Assembly: GCF_018219455.1 (NCBI RefSeq)
Contig: NZ_CP056122.1
Location: 3,224,001 to 3,288,000, forward strand
Source of the DNA: Moritella sp. 5
Lineage (GTDB): Bacteria > Pseudomonadota > Gammaproteobacteria > Enterobacterales > Moritellaceae
DNA: 64,000 nt
Direction: 5' to 3'
The number at the start of each line of letters is the position of its first letter. Position 1 is the stretch's first letter. The notes beneath the pieces were generated by a model. It searched no databases. It was not told the origin of the DNA and worked only from the letters and a program-made list of their open reading frames with translations. The position numbers and the translations under genes were made by a program. Shown here piece by piece: positions 36,201 to 44,466 of the stretch.

Positions 36201-39200
36201 AAATAATTGGCTGGATGCGGCGGTACGTTATTCATTACAACAGCTGAAATGCCACCAATATCAACGCCCATTTCCATCGTTGTCGAGCAGTTTAAGACGT
36301 TAATTTTACCTTGCTTGAACATAGCTTCATAACTGTCTAAACGTTCAGATGATTGCTGTGCTGAATGCTCTGCGGTGCGATAGTAAAAACCACCTTCGAC
36401 TGCGCGATCATTGATATCTGTCCAAAGGTTGTTTTTACGTAATGCCTGAACCTCAGGACTACCACTAACCTGCGCACGAGTTAACTTGATACCCGGCGCA
36501 TAATCTTCCTGTGTCGAACCAAAGTCCCAAATTTGCGGGTAATCAACTTGCAGGCATGTGTAATCACCATCAACATCTAACTTTCTTGGTAAGTAAGGTG
36601 TTAACGATTTAAATGTTGTATCAAACAGTTTGTTGGTCACAGGGCAAACAAACACGGAATCAACCAATGAAAATTCTAGATTGTTACGTTCTAAATAAAA
36701 CTGATTGCCATCTAACTTTAAAATTCGACAAGTTACAGTAAGGTCCATCCATGCAGACTTAAGCCATGAATTGACGATATCAACACCTTCATTTGAACTT
36801 AAATCAATCTTACTCGCCAAGGCTAGCATTTTAGCTAAACGACCTTGCACACCCTTTTTATTTATCTGTGGCCATTTTTTAACGCGACCTTCATTGTCTT
36901 CTTTCGATTCTGGATTACGTAATGTTTTAGATGAAAATTTATTTCCAATCCACTTTTTCCAATTATCTTCGAGTTGAATAAATGTGTTTTCACGGATATA
37001 AAAATCAAGCGCAACTTTAATAAAATCATGCCAATCTTGAAGCTCAAATCCATAGTTCCCCCATGAATCAGGACACGACTTAACTTTATCTAATCCAATA
37101 TAATTAACTTTTGTTAACGCTTGAGTTTCTGAACTGTTTTGTCTTTTCGGTCGGCGTGCAAACTCACGGAACAACATCATTTCAGCGAGCTTAAAAGGGC
37201 CGTCATTGATATCAAACACTTCAGGAGCAAGGTATTTATTGTATTGTAAAATACTGCCTTTAATGTCCGCTTTATTGGCTAATTGAATGACCATTTCACG
37301 CCAAGATAGTCTCCCCATTGATACTTCAGATAATTTATCCGCCTTCAGATCATATTCTTTTGCTTTATCCCAGTCCTGCTTACTGCGGAACATCTCAGCA
37401 AACATACGAAGATCTGAAATTTCGTCTTTAACCTTGTCGCAATTAGGACTTGATTGATCTTTTTGAGCTTCTCTTAATATCTCAAACACCAACCCCCTCA
37501 ATTTAGAACGTTCGGCTTCCTGCTGCATTCGCACCGCCATACGCGCTGTTCCTTGACGACTATCAGTAAATGTAATTAAGCGACGTCCTCGGCCAGGTAA
37601 ACTTTGCGGGCCAAGATCACTATCTTTTTCGGGTTTAAAGTCAGGACAATACTCAAGTAATGTAGGAACAACATTCGATACATAAAAAGGGGAACCTAAC
37701 AGGGCTCGACGAAATGGAGGATAGCCATTGTTAGCTGCATTACCGCATTTTACACAACTCGTTTTTTCAGCCGAATTATGTGCTAATGAGTATCCTTCAG
37801 CTAGCGCTCCGATTGTTTTATCATTTCCTATTTTAATATTGCTGTATTCAGCATTTTGCTTAGTACTAAATACCAGTGGTGAATTAGATGACTGCGAATG
37901 ATTTTGTATTTCAGGTTTGTCCGCTTCATCTTCTACATCCTGCTGCAACGAAAATTCATCGCCACCATTAGAATCCCATTGAACTAACTTGCCTAATCGG
38001 TCTTGTCCTAATAAATGCGGTTCATTACATTCCAGGCAGAATGTTAATTCAAGTACAGGAGCCCCACACTCACACTGCTGGCGCTGTGTTGAATGCACAA
38101 AACCAAATGGCCAATTCTTCTGTAAGTGTGAACCCACTTTCTTCGGACAATTGGAATCAATGCAACACCATAAACCTTGTGTCATACGTTGGAAGAAATG
38201 CGAGCGCACTTTTAAGAAGGCTTCAGATGAAGCATCTTTTTTAGTACCAGTCGCAACATCAAGCCAGCGTAACAATACATCCTGTGATACATGAGGATTA
38301 TTCAACTTAGTACTTATCTGCGTAATGATTTCATCAATGGTGAGCGGCTTTGTACTCTCTACAATCGTATCTCTTAGCGATCTTGCATAAACAGAATTAG
38401 ATAGCGCATTGAAACGGTTATTCGATACGTCTAATTGTCGGTCTTTTTCTTTACCACTTTTAGGCTCCTCGCCACTAGGCTCCATAGCTTCAAGCTCTTC
38501 TAGCGTGATAGCACAAGGCTGCATAGGATCAAGTTTAGCGACAATCCGTTTCCCCCCGATCACGACAACTTGGTCTTGAGACACTCCCGCTAATTCAGAT
38601 AAATATTTTTTCAGCTGATCTTCTGCGTTTTCATCGGCAATCGTCGCTGATGTAGCCACGAAACGGACATTTTTAGCTTCCACGCCAAATGCATGTAAAA
38701 CGCGACGCAATTGCAGTGCTAATTCTGCCGCCTGTGAGCCGACATAGGTATGCGCTTCGTCAAGAATGATCCAACGTAACGACTGCTCTTCTCGTGACTT
38801 TTGTATAATCGGAGAATCGACCTGACGTACAAGCATATATTCAAGCATTGTGCCGTTAGTCACTAATATCGGCGCAGGTTGCTTACGCATTAACTCGCGA
38901 GAAAGCACTTCATTCGGTCTTTCTTTTTGCTTCTGCCTTACTTTGCTTTCTTTATTTTCAGTATTGCCATTATATAAACAATAACGAACACCGGTATCAA
39001 AGTGCTTTGTCCATGCATCTAAACGTTCTTGCTGTGAATTAATCAACGCGTTTAAAGGATATAAAAATATAGCGCGTACACCGACAAGGTCTGCGTTTTT
39101 TTGCTTATACTCACGATAAAGGTCATCGATCACAGGGACCATAAAGCATTCAGTTTTACCCGAACCTGTACCTGACGTGACGACAACCGATTTAGGCGTT

Positions 39201-39541
39201 TTATCGAGTAGTACTTCCCACGACTTTAGCTGATGCTTAAAAGGATTAAAGTCAGCCCCAAAGCGATAACGGTCGTTGCCTTTATGGTCCAGCGCATTAA
39301 CAACATCAGCTGATAATAAATTGCCAGATAAGTCTGACATTTTCGGGTCAGCGAACTCCCAACCAAAGGTGTGTTCAAATACAGGTGGTGCTAGAAATGC
39401 ATTATCTTCACCACAATCGCCCCCCATCTGTTCACTCAGATGCGATCTTAAATTAGGGTTAGAAATACCAAGAATACTTAACGTCGATTCTTTTGCTCTT
39501 GATGTTGATTGCTTGACTAAAGATGAAAAAAAACTATTCAT
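33293..39541 (-). CDS. druE: DruE, giant DEAD/DEAH helicase with DUF1998 (Druantia)
   Basis: 2082 residues, the size expected for DruE. Helicase domain 1 has Walker A GTGSGKTECF (about 125) and the DEAH box ILDEAHTYVG (about 258), with motif III VATSATIADE. Domain 2 ends in motif VI RAGRAGRSKESRAIAYTL. The DUF1998 region is around 1560-1760 (FDIIGGGAGFASSAP). Several CxxC pairs (about 460-520, about 1400-1430, and CSKCGSSCGDC near 1680) should bind zinc. DruE is the common core of all Druantia types. It overlaps the upstream DruH stop by one base (TAATG). Confidence 0.9.
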   Translation of the reverse strand: MNSFFSSLVKQSTSRAKESTLSILGISNPNLRSHLSEQMGGDCGEDNAFLAPPVFEHTFGWEFADPKMSDLSGNLLSADVVNALDHKGNDRYRFGADFNPFKHQLKSWEVLLDKTPKSVVVTSGTGSGKTECFMVPVIDDLYREYKQKNADLVGVRAIFLYPLNALINSQQERLDAWTKHFDTGVRYCLYNGNTENKESKVRQKQKERPNEVLSRELMRKQPAPILVTNGTMLEYMLVRQVDSPIIQKSREEQSLRWIILDEAHTYVGSQAAELALQLRRVLHAFGVEAKNVRFVATSATIADENAEDQLKKYLSELAGVSQDQVVVIGGKRIVAKLDPMQPCAITLEELEAMEPSGEEPKSGKEKDRQLDVSNNRFNALSNSVYARSLRDTIVESTKPLTIDEIITQISTKLNNPHVSQDVLLRWLDVATGTKKDASSEAFLKVRSHFFQRMTQGLWCCIDSNCPKKVGSHLQKNWPFGFVHSTQRQQCECGAPVLELTFCLECNEPHLLGQDRLGKLVQWDSNGGDEFSLQQDVEDEADKPEIQNHSQSSNSPLVFSTKQNAEYSNIKIGNDKTIGALAEGYSLAHNSAEKTSCVKCGNAANNGYPPFRRALLGSPFYVSNVVPTLLEYCPDFKPEKDSDLGPQSLPGRGRRLITFTDSRQGTARMAVRMQQEAERSKLRGLVFEILREAQKDQSSPNCDKVKDEISDLRMFAEMFRSKQDWDKAKEYDLKADKLSEVSMGRLSWREMVIQLANKADIKGSILQYNKYLAPEVFDINDGPFKLAEMMLFREFARRPKRQNSSETQALTKVNYIGLDKVKSCPDSWGNYGFELQDWHDFIKVALDFYIRENTFIQLEDNWKKWIGNKFSSKTLRNPESKEDNEGRVKKWPQINKKGVQGRLAKMLALASKIDLSSNEGVDIVNSWLKSAWMDLTVTCRILKLDGNQFYLERNNLEFSLVDSVFVCPVTNKLFDTTFKSLTPYLPRKLDVDGDYTCLQVDYPQIWDFGSTQEDYAPGIKLTRAQVSGSPEVQALRKNNLWTDINDRAVEGGFYYRTAEHSAQQSSERLDSYEAMFKQGKINVLNCSTTMEMGVDIGGISAVVMNNVPPHPANYLQRAGRAGRSKESRAIAYTLCKNNPHDQQVFTNPKWAFETVIPAPYVAFNSIRLVQRHVNSMLLSIFLREEVGTTSTEKTTLNLEWFYVSDEQSICEKFKAWILADANNWNRDLKALVRGTALAHETPEHLRSSAVKVISTLEKIWLAEFNYLNVEKTKALKESPYEYRLKLELSRLTKEYLLRELASKSFLPGYGFPTDVVNFDNNNIEDYIREKNNKSKNTKDREDNVSRVRGLPSRNLAVAIREYAPGAEIVLDGRVFRSGGIALNWLNIANNDAKEAQKFDLAWRCDHCGQTGFMDSVSIAQDQVHCDNLECGQQISPKNQRRVLQPTGFVTNFHESPSNDITAQKYLPVEPAWVSVSGDKLNLPNLDMGYMVSGANGTIFHHTSGEFGKGYALCMTCGKAESLDYNGDYPKHFSPFVEHKPLKAGKKDKNESSTANCEGSANLMRDVHLGCHSKTDVFELVLKHPKANEYIAENSDNGRSIAMTLAVSLRAALAKILGISTSELGYACRPAIVADGQTAMVIQLFDIIGGGAGFASSAPQYIQQLIEAMVNNLHCSKCGSSCGDCLLDSNSRHDVDKLNRLVALEWLGVNFLDFNASSDAIKLLDNGKYYSGSIAENIQYHLDHGVDALTLWLSADVPEWDLSSPQFKKTIVRYLTQNEKVVNLVLPNAELSIEHAEEFKILKDLGANFYTDKAAKNEFLVQLIKPSGVITLANKANNVNCPGIDWHRSLGTVVSSDSYSLAELTLLGTSNWSSEVNVGALDVEIIGELNGKLNSFGLAFWTKLLKDDEQLLTLLKADKLATIHYTDRYLQSPAALLLISQLIASMCLIVKSAPKIELEMLFDSKDKQGYLLHHDWQNYDDFKEAYEYWFEYKANVKPNLTMHQKRSDIAHRRKLTLQFESGKAVTFRFDQGVGYWRLNSPSSTVKYQFNADIFEQLSSLKEFESDLMVKNSENWSTDISYKLE

Positions 39542-42500
39542 TAGATACTCTTATTTAAAAATTGAAATAGTGCATAACAATACAATGACTCAAACCATTC
39601 GCGGTCAAAATCACGCTGTAACCGAAGTTGGAATACAGCTTGAGGACCAGCATTAAATACACTCTCGGCATCAACTACGCCAGCGGCAACCGCGGCTGCA
39701 AAAACAGGAAAGTAAACAACACTGTTATGGAAATTATTATGCGTTTTTATGTCTATTGGAAAATCAGCATAATTCATAAACCAACTTTGTAGTTTATTAC
39801 CAAGTTGATTTGGCCATTCACTACCATGACTATGTTTATGTAATAACGATTGATACCACTCGTTTTGAACAACATGCTGCATAAATGCTGCAGGATAAGG
39901 TGCGGGCATTTTTCCTGTCGTTAGGTAGACAAGGTATTCATTAGAATACGCCGGTATCTGTTCACATACCTGTTCAACAAATTTATTACACTGCCTAGTT
40001 ACCACTTGTAGTGGCAATCCCATTTTAGTGTACATTGACATTAATGAAGATTTAGCCGCCAGCCAATCATTCACTAAAACAAATTCCCACAGAATAGGGA
40101 ATTCATTTTCTAATCGTAGAATGAACGCGGGGTCACTCTCAAATCTTAATACAGCCAGACAAAGCGCTTTCGAGTTTCGGGTAATCTCACTCCATACTTC
40201 AAAAGTAGCTAACGGTAAGTGACCATAATTTGAATATAGTTTTTGCATAAATAGCCAACCACTGTGCCCAGCATCCGCAGCCATTAATGCGACAACATCA
40301 GCAATTGCATTAGGGTTGAATCTTGGATGGTAAGCAACAACTGCTTTTTGTAAGGTTTTTACACTCTCTGTCGATTCAAGTTGCTCAGCACCGCCAAGAA
40401 TAAACTTAGCTCTGAAGTTCACATTCGAATCTTTAGAAGGGACTACTAACCAAGGTCCACCAGCATCGATATAATCAGGTAATGCAAATTCACCGGTATT
40501 AACCCCTTCCGTCTCTTTGCTTTGTAAGTATGTCAACTTACGATCTGGTTCAGCAATACGCATTAACAGCGGTTCAATATTATTACGCTGTACAATTGAT
40601 TCACTAAACAAACCAACGGTATTTTGTGTAGAGTTAAAATCTAACTTAGTGGTGTATTTTTGAATATTGATAATTAACGGGCGTTCGTTACCGGTAATTT
40701 TCAGTTCCACAATGCAATCAAGCTGTGGACTCAATGACATAAGCTGCTCTATTCGGTCTTTTAACGAATATAAATTGATTTCAATCGGCTTATCCGCAGC
40801 AAAGTAATCCCATTGATAACAAGGTGGCGCACTGTTAAATGAGCCCGATAACTTTAAGGTTAACTCGACTTTATAGCGAACCGAGCGCCCTTGCTCTGTG
40901 AATAAATACAGTCGACTACCTAAGAGATCATCAATCGACGCCTTTTTGCTTAAAGGTTCACCGCTTGCATTAAAAGCAATACAGCCCTTAGCCGGAAATG
41001 GGACGTCTAATAGAATAGGATCACTCATTGACGACACCAATACACTTAGCGTAATAAACGCCGGAGGAGTACCTTCTACCTTTAGTGATATTTCATTACA
41101 TGTGCCTAACTTATCCATTTGGACTTCAACATTAGGCGTAATGACCGAACTCTGGCAGTTAGATTTAGTGCTGACCTTAAGCATCCCTTCATTCGGTCTG
41201 CTACCAGCGACGATGTCTATTTTGAAGTCTGCAGGCAATATACCGATTCGCTTCAGCAATACAGTTTCATTATTTGTGTTTTTCAACGACACCGAGTGTC
41301 GGCCTAGTTGCTCAAATGGTAAAAGCTCGCTTGCTTTACGCTTACCTATACATAAATACAGGTCTTTTAAATGCGTATTCAGCTCTGTATCACTGCACTT
41401 ATATAACGGCAATCCTGTAAATACTAATGATGGTTTGCTCGGCCATAATACCGTGTTCCCCACTAACGTTAAAAAGTTACTTGAGTCGAACGAAGAACTT
41501 GATTTGATGACGTAATTACCGCCCTCAAGCGTACTTACCTTAAGAGAACCAGAAAATTTTACGATATCGAGTAATTGGTATTTTTCATTTAAATATTCAG
41601 CCTGACTATTTTCTAATTCACATTTCGAATCAGCAGGTAGAATAACTAATAATTCATTCGCTTTAGTCGAGAAACTGGCCTGCCCGGCATAGTGCCACTC
41701 CCCGTCTTTTTCGATAAAGCCAATAGGCGATTCACCGATATCTAATGCGCTAACAGGCAGCAATTTACGATCTAATGTTTGACCTAATTGCATCACAACC
41801 AAATGTAATTCACTAGAGACAGTATGTCGTTTTATTTCCATACCAGAGCGCGGTATTCTTAACGTCACCATCTCACCGTCAAATTGACTATATAATGTGC
41901 CTAAATGCGCAATTTGGGTATCACCTTCAAAAATAGCAAGTTCCACACGCGTTGTACTTAATTGCTGCTTGGTAATATTAAATTTAATGTTGTTTGGAAG
42001 ATGAACCTGCGTTTTTATTACTTGATTAGCAATGCTCAATAAATGCGTACACGCCAATGCCGAGTTAGCATATTTAGGCAGTTTAGCTTCATTCGTTGCA
42101 ACGCGTAATAAGCCATTAAGGAAATCTGCGCCTTCTTTTTCATTTAACGGTAATGGGAATTGCGAACGCCAATGAGGACTTTTGTTATCCAAATATGTAG
42201 ACGGATCATCCTGCTTTTCCAATTCAAAACTACTCGCTAATCGAATTAACTTTTCAGCCATATCTGCGATTAGATTAATCGATGTTTCAACTTTGAATGC
42301 TTCAGGTAGCGGCTCTATGCACTGCCCGACTAACTCATTAATAGAATGACCAAGCAACAAAGCGCTACTGTAACGTTTTAGTATGTTCTGAAATACAAGC
42401 TGAAAATTGTTATTACTATCAATCAGTAGCTTTAATGGTAAACCACCTTCACTGAAAACTGAACCCAGGAAGTTATTATTCGAATTTTCAAATTGGATGA

Positions 42501-42876
42501 CTGAGCGTTTCCAATAAGTTTCTAACCCTGTAGATACGAAGTTACGCACTTCAGTAGGCAGTAACTCAAAGCCAAGCTCCTTCCAAATAGGCTCCCAGCT
42601 CCAAGCGTTTGTATATTCACGACGAAACCACTCGGCACAAAATAACGTGAAAGCGCCACACCAATAAGTAGACAACTGATTACGGTTAAACTGAGCTAGT
42701 TTCTCGGTTGATACAATACAGTTTTTTAAACTAATGTATTCATCTTGGGATAGTTGATAGCTAAACAGCGGTTCATAGTTTGGTTTTAACAGCGCTCGTC
42801 GAGCCAAGAAAGAAGTTAACCACTGCTGAGGGTTAAGTGTGTACGTATCTGCACTAACATTTAAATTTGAAATCAA
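39541..42876 (-). CDS. druH: DruH, Druantia type III signature protein
   Basis: 1111 residues, soluble, with no recognisable catalytic domain. Size, lack of known domains and position directly before a DruE fit DruH, which together with DruE makes up Druantia type III; the name is assigned by that context and by length, since I cannot run a profile search. The middle (about 350-700) reads beta-rich with repeated short strands, the ends helical. The one-base overlap with druE means translational coupling. It is the first gene after a 247-base gap, so the Druantia promoter should be at 42877-43123. Confidence 0.8.
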   Translation of the reverse strand: MISNLNVSADTYTLNPQQWLTSFLARRALLKPNYEPLFSYQLSQDEYISLKNCIVSTEKLAQFNRNQLSTYWCGAFTLFCAEWFRREYTNAWSWEPIWKELGFELLPTEVRNFVSTGLETYWKRSVIQFENSNNNFLGSVFSEGGLPLKLLIDSNNNFQLVFQNILKRYSSALLLGHSINELVGQCIEPLPEAFKVETSINLIADMAEKLIRLASSFELEKQDDPSTYLDNKSPHWRSQFPLPLNEKEGADFLNGLLRVATNEAKLPKYANSALACTHLLSIANQVIKTQVHLPNNIKFNITKQQLSTTRVELAIFEGDTQIAHLGTLYSQFDGEMVTLRIPRSGMEIKRHTVSSELHLVVMQLGQTLDRKLLPVSALDIGESPIGFIEKDGEWHYAGQASFSTKANELLVILPADSKCELENSQAEYLNEKYQLLDIVKFSGSLKVSTLEGGNYVIKSSSSFDSSNFLTLVGNTVLWPSKPSLVFTGLPLYKCSDTELNTHLKDLYLCIGKRKASELLPFEQLGRHSVSLKNTNNETVLLKRIGILPADFKIDIVAGSRPNEGMLKVSTKSNCQSSVITPNVEVQMDKLGTCNEISLKVEGTPPAFITLSVLVSSMSDPILLDVPFPAKGCIAFNASGEPLSKKASIDDLLGSRLYLFTEQGRSVRYKVELTLKLSGSFNSAPPCYQWDYFAADKPIEINLYSLKDRIEQLMSLSPQLDCIVELKITGNERPLIINIQKYTTKLDFNSTQNTVGLFSESIVQRNNIEPLLMRIAEPDRKLTYLQSKETEGVNTGEFALPDYIDAGGPWLVVPSKDSNVNFRAKFILGGAEQLESTESVKTLQKAVVAYHPRFNPNAIADVVALMAADAGHSGWLFMQKLYSNYGHLPLATFEVWSEITRNSKALCLAVLRFESDPAFILRLENEFPILWEFVLVNDWLAAKSSLMSMYTKMGLPLQVVTRQCNKFVEQVCEQIPAYSNEYLVYLTTGKMPAPYPAAFMQHVVQNEWYQSLLHKHSHGSEWPNQLGNKLQSWFMNYADFPIDIKTHNNFHNSVVYFPVFAAAVAAGVVDAESVFNAGPQAVFQLRLQRDFDREWFESLYCYALFQFLNKSI

Positions 42877-42974
42877 AACAAAGTCTCTCAGTTGGGACGT
42901 ATATTATTCTGTGTATTCTAATCCAACTACCTCACTTTAAGTATCGATTTTTTATTTATAATCAAGTAACTAGA

Positions 42975-42988
42975 TACTTATATAAGTA
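42975..42988. promoter_or_regulatory. Palindrome in the druH promoter region
   Basis: tacttatataagta is a perfect 14-base palindrome, 99 bases in front of the druH start. It could be a binding site for a small dimeric regulator controlling the Druantia-Zorya unit, or part of a -10 region. The rest of the gap 42877-43123 shows no gene. Confidence 0.3.
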
Positions 42989-43123
42989 ATCAAAAAACAA
43001 TTCAATATTGACCAAATCAACCAGCATTGTGGCAATAAGCAATCCAACATTTACACTTGCGAGCACTATTTTAAATTCTGTTAATTATTGCTTATGTTTT
43101 CATCATATAGGTAAATTAGTGTT

Positions 43124-44464
43124 TTATAAGCTTACGAAGTTTTCATCCATCCCATCCGGTAGCAGCAACTCCTCCCGCCCTTCTTCAATCACAAACGGGA
43201 CAACCCACAACTTCAACTTGTCACTAAAATCAAAGCTATGCTCAACGGCCTTAGTAAAACCATCATGCTGCGGGTAAATCAGGAAGATATTACCAGCGCA
43301 ATCTAAATACTTATGTCCGTAAGCGTACATTTGGTACATGTCTGCTTGGGAGATACCGTATTTCTCTTTATCACTGCCATCAATTAACTTCCACTTGGTA
43401 TCAAGTACTGCATGTACAAGTGCGTCTTTGTAGATAACAAGATCAGGCTTGAGATTAAACATTGCTTTATTTTTATGGCTAACTAACGATTCAGCTCTCA
43501 CTTGCCCGCGTAACAACAAGCCATCAGGTATTTGCTTCTTAAGAACACTTTCAACATAAGATTCAAACACGGCTTCCATCGGGAATAATAACGAAAATGC
43601 ACTGTTGGACTCTTTCATCGTGAGCGGTGAAAACCCTTCGAGTATTAATCGCGCCCAAGCTAACGGACTTTCATAATACGACATCCCACGATCAAGTTTG
43701 ATTTGAGCAAAATCCTGCTTGTGATTACGGCTGATAGGTATGTCGTTAAATACAAACGTGAGTTCGCGTAATAACTTTTGATTACGGGCTGAGCGTGTAT
43801 AGCTCGCGACTTTTTGTAATGCGGCATGTAGTAAACGATTAACTGGGCGATCTTGTAAAAACTCATCATATTCTACACAGAACTTATGCTTGTTAATTGC
43901 GTTATGGCGGATCTGTTTACCTACCTGTAACTTGCCCTTAAGGTAAAACAAGTTGTCTTCTTGCTTAACATAGTCACTGCGAAGACCGCGTTTAACAAGC
44001 GTATTTACCGAGTCTAAAAACTGGGTAATAAATACTTCCAGTAATGGCATTTTAGCTTTGGTGATATTAGCACTATTGGTTTGTATATGGCGAAACTTAC
44101 CCAGCGTTTTAAGCATGATGAGTAATGAATTTCGAGCTTTATCTTCAGCCTTTAATTTAGCTTCGTTTTTATCCTCAGCATTATCACACTTGACCTTTTT
44201 ACCTATTTTCGGCAGCACTTCTATTTGAGTACCATCACGCGTCAAGACCACTCCGACGTAATTATTCAGCTGCAACACTTCGGTATTATCGATGCTTTTT
44301 AGACGCAGAAAACGGCTTTCAGATTCATCACACAGACACAGTTTTTTCAGTTCACAAAACGCAGGATCTGAAATCTGCGTTATGCGATTTGATTTAGCTG
44401 GTTCTTTATCTGAACTGATATAGCCGTATTCAAACACAGTGACGTTGTTTTTGGGTTTTATCAC
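43124..44464 (-). CDS. mcrC: McrC-like nuclease subunit of an McrBC system
   Basis: 446 residues. The N-terminal part matches McrC (YVGVVLTRDGTQIEVLPKIG) and the C-terminal part holds a PD-(D/E)xK nuclease core: KPDLVIYK then HAVLDTKWKLI, with Asp and the Asp-x-Lys pair. McrC is the endonuclease that the McrB GTPase drives to cut DNA with modified cytosine. It begins 2 bases after the McrB stop, so the two form one unit. Common neighbour of type I restriction loci; the remains of such a locus are upstream. Confidence 0.9.
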   Translation of the reverse strand: MIKPKNNVTVFEYGYISSDKEPAKSNRITQISDPAFCELKKLCLCDESESRFLRLKSIDNTEVLQLNNYVGVVLTRDGTQIEVLPKIGKKVKCDNAEDKNEAKLKAEDKARNSLLIMLKTLGKFRHIQTNSANITKAKMPLLEVFITQFLDSVNTLVKRGLRSDYVKQEDNLFYLKGKLQVGKQIRHNAINKHKFCVEYDEFLQDRPVNRLLHAALQKVASYTRSARNQKLLRELTFVFNDIPISRNHKQDFAQIKLDRGMSYYESPLAWARLILEGFSPLTMKESNSAFSLLFPMEAVFESYVESVLKKQIPDGLLLRGQVRAESLVSHKNKAMFNLKPDLVIYKDALVHAVLDTKWKLIDGSDKEKYGISQADMYQMYAYGHKYLDCAGNIFLIYPQHDGFTKAVEHSFDFSDKLKLWVVPFVIEEGREELLLPDGMDENFVSL

Positions 44465-44466
44465 TG

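Noticed and set aside
33293-39541. DISARM helicase (DrmA/DrmB) as identity of the giant helicase
   Set aside because: Helicase and DUF1998 are in one 2082-residue chain coupled to an 1111-residue partner, which is the Druantia III layout; no DrmC or DISARM methylase is adjacent.
40898-41515. 205-codon open frame on the plus strand
   Set aside because: It is antisense to druH, whose full 1111-codon frame is intact; the composition is that of a complement frame.
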